64,000 nt of DNA, taken from the NCBI GenBank assembly GCA_905178155.1, contig CAJINV010000001.1, forward strand, positions 4,940,747-5,004,746, given 5' to 3'. Source of the DNA: Amoebophrya sp. A120 (lineage: Eukaryota > Sar > Dinophyceae > Syndiniales > Amoebophryaceae). The notes beneath the pieces are model-generated. The model was not told the origin of the DNA, searched no databases, and was given only the letters and a program-made list of their open reading frames with translations. How positions within the stretch are numbered: position 1 is the stretch's first letter; every line of letters starts with the position of its first letter. Made by a program: the position numbers and the translations under genes. Below are positions 11,801 to 21,426 of the stretch, in pieces.

Positions 11801-13191
11801 TTTTCGCGGTCTGTCACAAAGCTGGACCCGAACAGCTTTAGCGGCTCCTCTGGCGGGCGCTTGCGCCGGGGCCTTCTGCCTTCTTCTCTTGCAAGGTACC
11901 GCCATAGCGATGACGTCGTTACCTTATGATCCGCGATATACCGTCTCCATGCGTCCCCTTCAATCTGCCGGCGCAATACCCGTGCTGCCTGGCTGTTTGT
12001 CGTGCGGAGTTCCTCCCACCGCTTGATATCCGGGTGCCAGACGTTGTGCTCGGCAAAAGTTTTCTCCGTGTCCGGGTGCGCCAGCCTGCCACTGAGGGGG
12101 GCTCGGTACGCGCGAAACGCCATCTGGAGTTCTTGTAGTAATATGCCCCAGAGTCTGTCCCCTTGCTTGTTTTTCTTGGCGTCTTCCCACTCCGCCTGTC
12201 TGGCTGTCAATTTTGCAGCAATTTCGTCATTGACTCGGGCCCAGTCTGCTTTCGCCATCTTTTTCAGAAAAAACTTCTCCCCAAAATGTTCGCGCTCCCA
12301 CTGCGTGTTCTCGGGCACCGCCCTGTCAGCGAAGATTTTGCTGCATATCGGGATCGCTACTGCGGCATGATTGGAGAGGCCATCCGAGTCGACGGCCTTT
12401 CCCGGGTACCGCGCCCCTTCTTCAGGCGCCTCTGCGAATCCCTCCTCTAGAAACAGCTCAACAAGATTGTCCGGAATCTCTTCGCCCGGTGCGAAGAGAA
12501 CTTTATCAGGTTGCGTCCTGGCGAGCGGGAAGGTAACCTCGTCCGGGTGGAGGAGGTTCCAGAGGTCGTCTTTTGCTACCCAGTCGCAGAACCCCTTCCT
12601 CCATGTGCCAACATTGAAGTCCCCCAACAGGAGGCGCGAGGCCGGTGCCGGGCCGCGGTGTTCTGCGGCGGTAAGTTGCTTGAGCTGTGTGTACGTTGGC
12701 CGGGACCTGGGTGGCACATAAACACACAGCACCTCCAGGACCACTTTTCCTCCATTCCAAAATTGACATCCACAGACCTCCACTGCAGGCCGGTTTTTGC
12801 CGGGAGGCTTGCGTGCCTGGGCCAAGTTCTCGTCCGGGAGGGGGCGCACATCTGCCCCAAGCCCCATGCGGATGAGTATCGCGCATCCCCCCCCCCTATC
12901 TGCTTCGTCGCCCGCCCTTTGGGAGCTCGACACCAGGCGGTATTCTGGGAGGGACCTCGCAATCAGCTTCTTTAGCTCAGGCAACCCCATACGCACCTCG
13001 GTAAGCAGTACTGCGCCGGCGCGTTGGTCCCGGAGGTACTCCCTCAAGTATCTTCCCTTCGTCTGCAGCGAGTTGATGTTCAGATGCAGAAAAATGCACT
13101 TCTCGTCACCACCTCCTCTTCCCTTCTTTTCCTGGGCCCCCGTGGGCCCCGTCTTCTTGTTTGCGTCTTCTCTCACCTTCTCCTTGAAGAG
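8821..13191 (-). CDS. LINE ORF2: APE endonuclease, reverse transcriptase, RNase H, CCHC finger
   Basis: The protein has about 1450 residues. Domains in order: an apurinic-type endonuclease (about 26-275) with FLHLNINS, LLLGDFN and the catalytic SNHAAV; a reverse transcriptase (about 530-880) with RPISLLPV, ISTDITGAYDSV, GLPQGGIASPTLWN and the catalytic FYADD near 760; RNase H (about 1148-1295) with ATDGSFS, an AMERLGLERG glutamate, LVDS and VPAHCGNDANELAD; and a C-x2-C-x7-H-x4-C finger (about 1390-1406). It nicks target DNA and copies its own RNA at the nick. No ATG lies upstream of the endonuclease: the first in-frame ATG falls near residue 64, inside that domain. The frame is open from the ORF1 TGA (13194-13192) onward, so translation by stop readthrough or a non-AUG start is implied. 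All catalytic motifs look intact. Confidence 0.9.
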   Translation of the reverse strand, partial: LFKEKVREDANKKTGPTGAQEKKGRGGGDEKCIFLHLNINSLQTKGRYLREYLRDQRAGAVLLTEVRMGLPELKKLIARSLPEYRLVSSSQRAGDEADRGGGCAILIRMGLGADVRPLPDENLAQARKPPGKNRPAVEVCGCQFWNGGKVVLEVLCVYVPPRSRPTYTQLKQLTAAEHRGPAPASRLLLGDFNVGTWRKGFCDWVAKDDLWNLLHPDEVTFPLARTQPDKVLFAPGEEIPDNLVELFLEEGFAEAPEEGARYPGKAVDSDGLSNHAAVAIPICSKIFADRAVPENTQWEREHFGEKFFLKKMAKADWARVNDEIAAKLTARQAEWEDAKKNKQGDRLWGILLQELQMAFRAYRAPLSGRLAHPDTEKTFAEHNVWHPDIKRWEELRTTNSQAARVLRRQIEGDAWRRYIADHKVTTSSLWRYLAREEGRRPRRKRPPEEPLKLFGSSFVTDREKAQAWATWFNRKYLGEDEKSAENGVDTKPTKRADIAPELTPEVRNWLREEEPPDPVTTGEVQRALKVAKRNKTPGEDGVTNEMLLHSPATHAPLADLFSVILGGAKIPPMLCRAMVILLEKPGKDGSKATGYRPISLLPVAVKTLERVVLWRMQKTMRTQDAAGEELFSKSQHAFRPHVGCDQQIAEILHWTSTRLARGKHVGWISTDITGAYDSVRAGKLLEECRAMGVTPGCGRFIHAWMIHRSFRVRFGEDVSTYRECVSGLPQGGIASPTLWNVLIDRLPKRLREKNLGRDTDAEVHFYADDGVLMVAADSRGKLAKALRRLAAALREELRALGLSLDADKTKCLIFDGTLVGKEMQHRETRRKEFAQAPTPSGASCVDLPREATPLDGLPFEQVSVHRVLGVQVDHLLHFGPHVKAVTEKVRRRLPILKRLSSYSWGLEPYVFTQTIRALITQSVTWGVAGWGTYAPAPVLKRLNTDALNIAQRLAIGGVRTMRLEALRMLSLSTSIQNAYTRGVASLIDASLRGPETHLRNTLAARLSRTGRAKGGAGGGKWVEAASPLQIPVAKMDGAEENQILSAMGGDTTFAGYYYHKEGEGTGLRPAVDTSAPPCFNSYAPELGDEFGKFSEAGWISHGVRLLRKTGWCYDAVAPFRAVPMIEADNIEFETRDPDPTEIGNRGRKHVAAGGVLLATDGSFSSKTKQGAAATVVATLGRTKCSAYRRAKTSSAYAMERLGLERGLAELLWGASWEDKRNKQTEVLVLVDSLSLVERLANMLGTTLDGADQDVRLAEMLGQVAARYKSVRLVFVPAHCGNDANELADTICTHACAGEPTPQEVREMDPPCHVEIKAALVAQLEEEEAEAMRRLAEEGSRSGEIFHDLQLTRAKIRDIYRAARGEGRWLQKTLGDVAGATRFKKITEEGIRATNCPRCKDTMDSWQHIRLCHEYRHLGGLQSADEILDFLRTVRDAEFPISEHGSTTEEEEGGQEV

Positions 13192-13194
13192 TCA
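13192..13194 (-). other. in-frame TGA between ORF1 and ORF2, candidate readthrough stop
   Basis: ORF1 ends AAT TGA, followed in the same frame by CTC TTC AAG GAG AAG GTG and then ORF2. UGA followed by C is a leaky context in many eukaryotes. No ATG is available to start ORF2 before its endonuclease motif. A chance mutation in this copy is the alternative. Confidence 0.55.
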
Positions 13195-15174
13195 ATTTAA
13201 TGTTGCGGCCCGCCAATGCTCGGCTTCATAGAACAGCCCCAGCGCCTCCCCCCCATGGGCCCCATACCGCGACGCCCGGAGTTCGGTCGTCGGCAGCGTA
13301 GTAAACCCGGCGCACTGATGCTCTTCCGTGGGGGTGGACTGCTGTTCGGCTTCTGCGTTGTGCCATCGCGTCCACACCTTGACATCTTTTTTCAGAATTT
13401 GCGACGCAATAGTCAGCTCGAGTTCCCCTGCCCAGCTGCGGCGCTCCCGCAGTTTCTCGATGGCGTATGCATACGCTGCGCCGAAGGGGACATTGTCTGG
13501 CTTTTCTTCGTTTAGGAGGATTTGCTCGAAGGTTCTCCCCCCGATATGGGTAGTGTCTTGGTTGCCGGCGAGGAAGTCTACCACCGCATTTCGAAGTCCG
13601 TCCGGTGTCCAGGTGGTTTGTCCGTTCGTCTCCACGCTAAGCTGCCAGCAGAGACTGTTGTAGAGGCAATTCCCGTTGCTGCCGCACTCGCGAATCTCGA
13701 TGCGCGAGCCTTCTTCAAATAGCCCGTCCCTGATGTCTCGCAGCACCCACGTTGCCCGGCGGCTCATCGCCGCCTCGAGGAGGCGCCACGGGATCCCCAG
13801 ACTATCTTCGAGGTAGTTCGTAAATTCGTTGATAGTAGCAATTTCTGCTATTCGCGCCCTGTTTGTCTGGAGTTTCGTGCGGACATCCCGGATTTCTGCA
13901 TCGGAGGGTGGGTGGGCTATCCGGGCCCGCTCTTGCCATTTTGCTACTGTTTCCCCCAGGAGCTGCTTGGCCTCGCCTCCCTGTAGCCGTAGTTTCTTCT
14001 TAATGTGCGCCCCCATGGCCTGCGCATCGACCCAGATGGAGACTTCGCACATTGCGCGCTCTAAGTCTTCCTTCGTGACACCCTTGATATGCGCCTTCTC
14101 GGTTGCTGCTCGTGTCCGCTCCGTCCCAGGGGGTCGCTGGTCACCCCTGGCAGGCCTCTCTTGTTCCGACACCGGAGCAGTTTTGCGCTTGTTCTTAGTT
14201 GGCGGCGCGGCCTTTTCCGACTCGCTGCTTGAGCTGGAAGAAGATGATGAGCTTGAAGAAGACGACAACTCGATCACCTCCTGTTTCTTCTTCTTACCCT
14301 CCTTGCCGGGCGTTTTCTCCACCCGGAGCTTAGCAGTATTTGCCCGGGCCGCAGGCTTTTCGGGCGTTTTGCTGCTTTTCCTTTTTGTGGTCCTCGGCGC
14401 CGATTTTTCTGTCCTGCGCCTACTCCTGCTCCGAGCGCGCTCGGCCACTCGGGAGGGCTTCCGCGTTTCTCCGTACCGTTCCTTGGGGACGTGGTCGTAG
14501 ATGAACTTGGACACGTTTTTCCTCAAGATATTTTTCATATCCTTATGGCGAACTCCGTATTTGTGGAAAGCTTCCGCGCATAGGAAACGCCCCATGTCGT
14601 TGCGATTTGCCATCCAGACCGTTTTTGCTCGGCGCTGTAGAAAGTGCCGCAACTCCCATTCCGCGACCCAGTTACTTCCGGAATGCTTGGGCGCAGTGCT
14701 ACTGGATGTTGTCTCGCGACGACCGCTTTCCTGCTCCCGCTGCTGTTGCTTGTCTTTCCCCCGCCCAGACGGAGTGCGGTCTCGAGAGGTGGAGCGACGT
14801 CGGGATATTCGGCGAGTCTCGCGTGATCGGGAGCGGGATCTTGCAGTGGTATCCCGAGCCCGAGAAAGTTCCAGCTTTCTGCTCCTGTGACGTCTGTCAA
14901 TGTCGGTTTGTACTTCTCCCGGCGCGAGGATCGGGTAGGAGTAGGGGTGGAGTTGAGGTACGAAGAGCGGGTTTGTAGTTGGGTGCTGGTGGTGGCGCCA
15001 TAGGTCCGATGCAAAATTGGGGGGTTGGTAATGTTGGTGTGGTGTGGTAGAGTTTGTTGGCCGGCGTTGCGTGCGGGTTCCCGATGCTGACACACAGTGT
15101 GGCTGCTGTTGTGCCAGGTCCTGGATCACCTGGATCGCCCGCGCGACCAAATCCTGTTGCTGCGCGAAATCCAT
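13192..15174 (-). CDS. LINE ORF1: RS-rich RNA-binding-type protein with C-terminal OTU-like cysteine protease domain
   Basis: The protein has about 660 residues from the ATG at 15174; a stop lies upstream in frame. The N-terminal third is Gln/Pro-rich, then strongly Arg-Ser-rich (RSRSRSRETRRISRRRS), as in RNA-binding tails. A Lys-rich, Ser-run middle follows. The last 170 residues (about 13707-13195) look like an OTU domain: the Cys motif SNGNCLYNSLCW at the start and an aromatic-flanked His in YEAEHWRAAT at the very end. Canonical OTU enzymes have DGNC, and the first Asp is Asn here, so activity is uncertain. OTU proteases remove ubiquitin. In an ORF1 the domain could protect the particle from degradation or process the fusion, but that is inference. 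No zinc knuckle is visible. Confidence 0.8.
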   Translation of the reverse strand: MDFAQQQDLVARAIQVIQDLAQQQPHCVSASGTRTQRRPTNSTTPHQHYQPPNFASDLWRHHQHPTTNPLFVPQLHPYSYPILAPGEVQTDIDRRHRSRKLELSRARDTTARSRSRSRETRRISRRRSTSRDRTPSGRGKDKQQQREQESGRRETTSSSTAPKHSGSNWVAEWELRHFLQRRAKTVWMANRNDMGRFLCAEAFHKYGVRHKDMKNILRKNVSKFIYDHVPKERYGETRKPSRVAERARSRSRRRTEKSAPRTTKRKSSKTPEKPAARANTAKLRVEKTPGKEGKKKKQEVIELSSSSSSSSSSSSSSESEKAAPPTKNKRKTAPVSEQERPARGDQRPPGTERTRAATEKAHIKGVTKEDLERAMCEVSIWVDAQAMGAHIKKKLRLQGGEAKQLLGETVAKWQERARIAHPPSDAEIRDVRTKLQTNRARIAEIATINEFTNYLEDSLGIPWRLLEAAMSRRATWVLRDIRDGLFEEGSRIEIRECGSNGNCLYNSLCWQLSVETNGQTTWTPDGLRNAVVDFLAGNQDTTHIGGRTFEQILLNEEKPDNVPFGAAYAYAIEKLRERRSWAGELELTIASQILKKDVKVWTRWHNAEAEQQSTPTEEHQCAGFTTLPTTELRASRYGAHGGEALGLFYEAEHWRAATLN

Positions 15175-15201
15175 CTGCGGATGTTGCTGCGGCTCCACCA
15201 A

Positions 15202-17586
15202 AGTCGTTAATTCAAGGTAGTGCTTGTGAAAGTCACTGCTGCTACTTGCCAGTTGTAAATCAGAAGGTTGCTGCTCAAGCTCTATATTGGTTCCTCGGAA
15301 GGAAGTAAGCGAAGGTCGGGGGATTTCTGGGTTCGCGGAGAGAGAACTGCGCGCGCCAACATGTGGATATGTGATGCTACTTGCTGGCAGAGATATGACA
15401 GAGAGGTTTGATTGCCCCTCTCCCCCCTACGTCTCTCGCTCGCGATGCCCCTCGTTCTAAACCGGTACCTCCGCAGAGTCCGGAGCCCCCAGTTAAAGCA
15501 GAAATAGTCACTCCTACTTTCTGGTCCCCTTCTCTCACCGAGTTTCTTCCTCTCTACGATTTGCCGATCTGAAAAAGTGAACGACTTCATCACGATTTTG
15601 TACGATTGCGAGTCCGATTTTGCCCTGTTTTCGCCAGTTCTCATGTACGACCGAAAGTCTGATGTCTTTCTTGTGATCTCGAACAGCATTTTCTGTTCCT
15701 GAAAACCCGAGCCATAGCCGGTTTTCTCTCCTTTCTTGCCTCTGGTTTGGCGGGAGGGAGTTTCCACGGTTGTACAACTACACTGTATCAAAAACATTCT
15801 ATTTTTAGTTTTATACGAATCGTGAGTAGAAGGAAAACCCTTGAACCAGAGACCACGAATCCATCGATATCGAAGGTAAACAAACAACTTACAGTGCGCA
15901 AGGTAGCCCTCTCTCTTCGCGTTCCTAGATAAGTAAGTAGAATCGCAATAGAAAGTCAAGTGGTCCAAGTTCCCAAGATGATCTTACGCATGTAACCGAT
16001 TTTAAAAATTTCGCGCCCCGGGTTGGCGCAAATGTGACAAAGCGCGTAGGCAGGTTCTAGCGCTGCTTTCCTCGCGCCTTGACATAGTGCGCCGAAGCGG
16101 ATGCGTCCGTCGCAATGGTACAAGTGCGACGCCCGGCCACTTTCTGTTGGCCACAGGTGCGCACGCAAATTCACAGGGGCCGGGCCCCCAGCAGCCCCAC
16201 ACAGTGCCACACCCGCGCCAGAAGCTCAGAAAACTTCTCGCGCAGCCGCAGCCAATCGGAACAACACTGGGCGCTCTCGGTCATGGTGCCCCCGAAGCCC
16301 GAAGTCGTGACCCAGCTTCGAACCCGCGCTCACTCAGAGCGCGGGCACAGATAAATAAGCTTGCAGGATCGGGGGCTCCCGATTTTACGAGCAAAAGCCC
16401 CCAACCTCGTCCCGGCAACATAGCGAGATCCACGAAAGCGGCCTCCCGATCTCGCTGATCTCGTGCCGATCTCCGGCCGATCTCGCGGCGATCTCCGGCC
16501 GATCTCGCACCCCCTCCCGCCGATCTCGCTGCGATATAACTCACGGCCGAAATTGATCTTACTGGCCAGCGCCCGCAGGTCGAAAATTCCTTCCCATTTT
16601 CGCTGTAGAATGAATTTCCGCTCGCGAGATCAACGAGATCGGGCACGAGATCAACGAGATCGCGGGGGAGATCAGGCGGGAGATCATGAATTTCCGCCAG
16701 CGAGATCAGCGAGATTGGGCACGAAATAAACGAGATCGCGGGGGAGATCAGGTGGAGATCATGCGATACCGATCGCTTTGATATCGACCGCACTCGCGTC
16801 GTCCCAATGCGAGATCGTAGCAGGGCCCGCGGGGGGGCGCCGGCTTTCCCAGCCGTCGAGGCCGCCGGCGTTCACGACCGATATCGCCAATCCCGGGCTG
16901 CTACTTCTACAACGTCGCGCGGCGGCCGCTTCGAAAATTTTACGCAGCGCCCCTGGTTGCAGTTACAGAGCGCCGCTGCACCGGCGCGGTCAAGCCGAAA
17001 GGCTTCAGAGAGAACCGCGGGCAGCTCTTTGGCCGTGCCATCTCTCGCGAATTTCATGACGCTGAGTCGACCAGCCGCTGCGGAGGCATGGCGCAGAACG
17101 GCCGAGAGGTTTACGCTATGCCGACGAATCCCCGGGCAGACAGACCAGGGCAACGATGGGCCTCGCGCGGTGCCCTCCAATGGGCGAAAATTTTCAAATT
17201 CCGTTATATCAGTTATATCATCATGGGAATTGGACCACATAAAGAAAGCCTTAGTTTGAAGATATTTGAAGATGATACTGCTAAACAAGAGGGGCGAGCT
17301 GGCCTAAAACACCTCGATCCGACCGACGATCATATGTACATCGCGCTGCGAAAATACAGGTTATTTCTTCATTATGAATGTGGCACAACGCGTAAGGCTA
17401 TTGGGCAATTTCGTACCTATACTCGAATTAACGCCTCAGCCTTTACCTTTTGCTTTTAGAGCAGAAATACGATTTACAGATCAGGCGGTACACTCGTCCT
17501 GCATTGTAGCCGCGAGGACTGCAGGGCGCGCTCCATCAAAAATTGCACGTCGTGATCACCTTCTTGCAGCGTTAGCATACGCTCCT
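15202..17586. other. intergenic region with degenerate repeats
   Basis: 15.2-15.97 kb may be the 5' leader of the retrotransposon; the minus strand is open for over 200 codons but unrecognisable. 16.0-16.45 kb is GC-rich with no feature I can name. 16.45-16.77 kb is the GATCTCG word repeat listed separately. 16.8-17.58 kb shows only short frames. No gene is supported. Confidence 0.4.
16449..16770. repeat. degenerate GATCTCG/CGAGATC word repeat
   Basis: The words GATCTCG, GATCTCC and their complement CGAGATC recur every 10-25 bp, many as CCGATCTCG or GAGATCAACGAGATCG. The first half reads mainly GATCTCG and the second half CGAGATC, so the two halves can pair as a long imperfect hairpin. Confidence 0.7.
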
Positions 17587-20500
17587 CTAACTATTGCGCA
17601 ACACCAGGTAGGGGTCGAAGGTCGAGGCGAGGGACGGGCCGCGATCTTCCGACGTGTTCGCTCCCGACGAGGACGTAGTGCGCCTGTCCCTCGCTTCGCG
17701 CCGCGCCTCCACGTTAACGAAGCTCGCAAAGGGCTGTGCAGTCGGTTCCACTTCACTGCCATCATCTTCCGACTCATCAAGGTCTCCCGGTGCCTCTCCG
17801 TCCCACAGGGAGCAGCTCGACTCGCTCATCTCGTCATCTTCGCGGTCGTTGTGATGTTGCACGCTCAGCCCCCTGAAATCGTCGCACAGGAAGTCAACAA
17901 CTCCTGGGATTGGCACACTTTCAGTGTCATCCCCGGACGCGCCCGCGTTGCGCTCGCGGTCTTCGACTCGCTGCGCGGCCAGCCTCTCGTCGTCCTCGTC
18001 GTGTTCAGCTGTCATCCCTTCCGGCATTTTCTTCGTCTGCTCCGCGGACGATTCAGCGTCCAACTCCTTGTCCTGGCCTAGCATTTTTATCATCTCCTGA
18101 ATGCTGCTTCGTAAATTCTCCTCGGTGTCCTCAGTGGCCTCAGGTGGTCGCATGCAGAGCATTGAGCATTTTCTCTTGGCCCCGTCAATGACATTGCGCT
18201 CCCAACCGCAGAGCTCCCCGAGAAGGTCCGCCACCTCGATGGTTTGCTGGTTTTCGCAGATCATTACATACAACGATCCCGGTAGATTCCCGATGTGGTC
18301 GCAGACCCGCACGAACCACTCCACTTGCGCCGGGAGGGTGCGTGCGTGCTCCACTACATCTATGATCACCACCGCCCGTCCGCATCTACCCTCCAGCTCC
18401 AGCACTGGGAGCATCAAGGATTTTGTCCCCGTTGAAAAGGCATTCGGGTCCCCGGGGCTCCTGCGCCGGCCCCGAAGATCCGCGCTAGCGGACGATGCCG
18501 CCGCTGAAGTAGCCCGAGCCGGTGACGAAGCCGCCCCCTGCTTTCCGGCTGGGGCAGACTGGCCGTGTCGCTTCCCATTCTTTTCGCGGTCCTCACGCGC
18601 CTGGATGATGGCCTTTCTCTCCTGCTCCTTCCGCGCTAGTGCGGGCAACAGCCCGTCCTCGAAGACCCGCGTGGTGATTCCCCGCCTGACATCAAATCCC
18701 CGCTCCCGCATCTGCGGCACCAGCTCCGAAGACCGATATCCGCCGAAAACGTGGACCATGCGACCGGCCAGTTCCGGCTGCAAAACGCGGAAAATGGTAC
18801 CGCCGAAGGCGTTATCCAATGTAAAAATTTCTGGGTCTGGAACCTTGTGATGCAAGAAAGCGAATAGTGAACTCACTATAATGCGCTGCCAAGCATGACA
18901 AGTTTTTTCCACGGCTCTGAGTTGCGTACTCCGCATGAGAAACTGCGTTTTTGTATGACAGGGAGGAGGAGCTCTTCGCGGCCATGCAACACAGAGTTCA
19001 GAGTCATGCCAGACAAGCATGACAAGTCTTGCAATCTCCCAGACCCAGACATTTTTACATTTGATAGGCGTAGGCGGGCTTCCGGCGATCGAGACCAGTG
19101 GACGCGAGGTCTGTGTCGTTCTCAGGTCGGTGATATCAACTGTAAAAGTGTCTGGATCTGGAAGAGTGCCAGACTTGTCATGCAGGTTTCCCATGACCCA
19201 TGAGGTCTGGTATGTAGGACATAGCATGACAGATTCTGCGAGAGTTCTATCATGCCTATTCTGCATGAGAAACTGCCTCTCGATTAGGTCAAAAGTGGGC
19301 AGCTTTTGGTAATCATGCAACACAGATTTTCACATGATTCAGATTTAGCATGACAAGTTGCAATCTTCCAGACCCAGACATTTTTAGACTTGATAGGTGG
19401 GGGAAGCGAGCGTTCTCATCGATGTTCTCAAACTGCGGCACGAACAGGTCAACTTTGTGTCGCCCTCCCTTTTTCTTCGGCGGCCTGTTCCGGAAGAGAA
19501 GCGTCTCGCGTCGCTCCTGTGGCAAATCTACCACAGCACGCTCTAGCTGGTTCCACTCCGTTTCATCCGGGCACGCGCAGCTCTTGTCCTGAATCTGATG
19601 GAGAGACTGGATTTTTGTGATCGCTCCCTGCAGGGCTTCACGCTGGTTGTGTTCCGCGCGCAGCATCAAGAGACACTGCCTCCACGTGTCAACGCACATC
19701 GTGATCAGCCCACCGCCATCCAGTTCATCTGTCGCATTATGTTCATCTTTCTGCGATTTGCTGCCGTTCCTGGAGACTTTTGATAATAATATCTCGTCGG
19801 ACTGAGTCATGAACGTGTTGCAGCTCAGCGCTCTGGTCGTGTCCTCGTCGTGATCATCCCCTTCGGAGTCCGGCCTTGGCGGCGGGTCAAAAAGTACGGC
19901 TTTCCGCAACATTTCCTTGAATTTAGTATGGCCTTCGCGTTCCGCTTCCGCAGTGTCGCCAGGTGAAGAACCTCCATCCTGCGCCGTCGTACTCGACGCT
20001 GGCAGCTTATCAAGTGTAAAAATGTCTGGGTCTGGAAGATTGCCAGGTTTGTCATGCATATTTTGCAATAGACAATAGACACCCATAATAGCTCGTAGAA
20101 CCCTGTCATCTTCCACCAAGTGAAACATCAATGGTGAGGTGCCCAGGGCCCCTGGAGGTGAGAAACGAGGGTGGCAAATATAGTCGACCATACCAACTGG
20201 TCAACCAGGAAATGAGGAAGTGGGTAAGGAACACAAATGTCCCGGGATAACAAAAACTGAATATCCCGCACAACCTCTGCCAACCACTGCCCATGCATAT
20301 TTTGCATAACCCATGATGTCTGTAATGCCTCCTGGCCGACCATCACAGATTTTTCAGGGGCCTTCTGATGCGTATTCCGCATGAGAAACGCGCTCTCCGC
20401 GTAGCACAAACTGAACTCCTCTTGCTGGTCATGCAATACAGATTTTTTTTACCTTTCAAAGACAGCATGACAAGTTCCAACCCTTCCAGACCCAGACATT

Positions 20501-21194
20501 TTTACATTTGATACAGCTTGCCTGTGCGGATGAATGGAGAAAAATTCGTGTGAACGAAACGCCCGAGCTCGTGCCGATCGCGGCGCGAAAGCCGCTGCAT
20601 CATCTGCAAAAGCCGGACCTCCCTTTCGTAGATGCACTTTTCCGGCGATTCCGATTTCGGCAGGGATATCGCAGAATCTGGCTTCTTGCTGCCTTGCGAG
20701 CTTGTGTCCTTCCGATCCAGGGACGACGTCCAGATAGCTTGCGACGGGCTGGTGCCGCAAGAGCTCGCGGACGAGACTATGACCTGCTCAAAGTGGCCCA
20801 GCAAATCGTCCCGCGGCCCGACCATGTTGGCGAGTTCCTCTACAAAAGCGTTTTCGTTCATAAGAGAAAAAGTCTTCTCGCAGTCCCCGCTGTTGAGCAT
20901 CACGATCCCGCAGTCCCGGTTTATTTTTTCCTGCTCGTCATCTCCCATGCTATGAAGATCACTTTTTGAACAAGAGTGATCGCCTTGCTGATCTGGACCA
21001 AAATCTTCGAGAGGGGTTGGGTCGTGTCCTTCTTGGCGGCCGCTACGAAAGCAGAGAAGTCCCGCTTTTTTGCCGAGACCGGATGCGAATGCGTCAGAAG
21101 TAGTATTTCGGCCATTAGTACTGCGAAAGCAAGAAGGCACTTTCATCCCAGGCATCTTCATGCTGGAAAGCGCCTTCGGCATCAAACTCGACAT
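17587..21194 (-). CDS. unknown multi-exon protein, four exons split by three introners
   Basis: Exons are 21194-20514, 20007-19396, 19133-19077 and 18812-17587, about 850 residues. I do not recognise a family. Exon 1 is Ser/Lys-rich and ends in a charged helix (EREVRLLQMMQRLSRRDRHE). Exon 2 is acidic then Arg/Lys-rich. Exon 4 starts with what looks like a folded alpha/beta region (GGTIFRVLQPELAGRMVHVF ... GRAVVIIDVVEHART ... SLYVMICENQQTIEVADLL) and ends in a long acidic tail. Junctions GKL|PASSTT and YA|FGGTIF are in frame when one TSD is kept. The start is uncertain: the first ATG is at 21194, but the frame stays open to 21560, overlapping the last codons of the GAF gene, and its Ser-rich composition there looks coding. 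A missed upstream exon, or a link to the GAF gene, is possible. Confidence 0.6.
18813..19076 (-). mobile_element. introner-like intron, family A (unknown gene, intron 3)
   Basis: TATCCAATG ... CATTTGATA ends, with TSD GGCGT at 18808-18812 and 19077-19081. Excision joins AYA to FGGTIF in frame on the minus strand. Confidence 0.87.
19134..19395 (-). mobile_element. introner-like intron, family A (unknown gene, intron 2)
   Basis: TATCAACTG ... GACTTGATA ends; TSD GGTG (fifth base differs) on both sides. It is 262 bp. It lies only 57 bp from the next introner, leaving a tiny exon between them. Confidence 0.83.
20008..20513 (-). mobile_element. introner-like intron, family A, with nested insertion (unknown gene, intron 1)
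   Basis: TATCAAGTG ... CATTTGATA ends, TSD CAGCT at 20003-20007 and 20514-20518. At 506 bp it is about twice the family length. The excess is a 225-bp insert plus a 14-bp duplication; subtracting it leaves about 267 bp, the normal size. The join GKL|PASSTT is in frame. Confidence 0.87.
20068..20292 (-). mobile_element. short retroposon nested inside an introner
   Basis: The insert is flanked by a perfect 14-bp direct repeat, ATGCATATTTTGCA, at 20054-20067 and 20293-20306. A TSD of that length points to target-primed retrotransposition and differs from the 4-6 bp of the introners. Its minus-strand 3' end has a TCTATTG-type short tail. The sequence from about 20138 to 20292 is shared with 59195-59372 (words CCCCTGGAGGTGAGA, AGGAAATGAGGAAGT, GCCAACCACTGCCC). 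Confidence 0.75.
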
Positions 21195-21426
21195 GCCGGC
21201 GCCACGCTGCTTCCTGCTGCCTTGTTTCGGCGTCTCGTCTTGCCCGGGGGAAGACGACTGCGAGGATGAGCGTTTCAAGTGCCCTATCACTGCACTTCCA
21301 GAGGACGACGACGAGGCGGTGGACGTGCTTGCCGGGACGATTGGAAAAGGCTGAGAACCATCAATGTCACTGGCTACAACGCCTGCACCTGCAGCGCTGC
21401 CGACCCCGCTGGTTTTCTTGGCATTT

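Larger units (their letters stand above)
8601..15201 (-). mobile_element. non-LTR retrotransposon (LINE) with OTU-bearing ORF1 and APE-RT-RNase H ORF2
   Basis: This is one element on the minus strand: ORF1 (15174-13192) and ORF2 (13176-8821). The domain set APE-type endonuclease, reverse transcriptase, RNase H and a CCHC finger is that of the I/R1/Jockey-like LINE groups. The two ORFs share one reading frame and are separated by a single TGA. Both are intact to the eye, so the copy may be young. Element ends are not defined: the 5' leader may reach into 15.2-15.9 kb and the 3' untranslated region below 8.8 kb. I saw no flanking TSD. Confidence 0.85.

Noticed and set aside
8821-15201. Plus-strand frames inside the retrotransposon
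   Set aside because: They are shadows of the intact minus-strand ORFs.
15175-15201. Start of LINE ORF1 upstream of 15174
   Set aside because: The frame extends only to a TTG before a stop; the first ATG is at 15174.
17088-17459. Plus-strand 120-codon frame as a gene
   Set aside because: No domain, no bias, and it would be the only plus-strand gene in the window.
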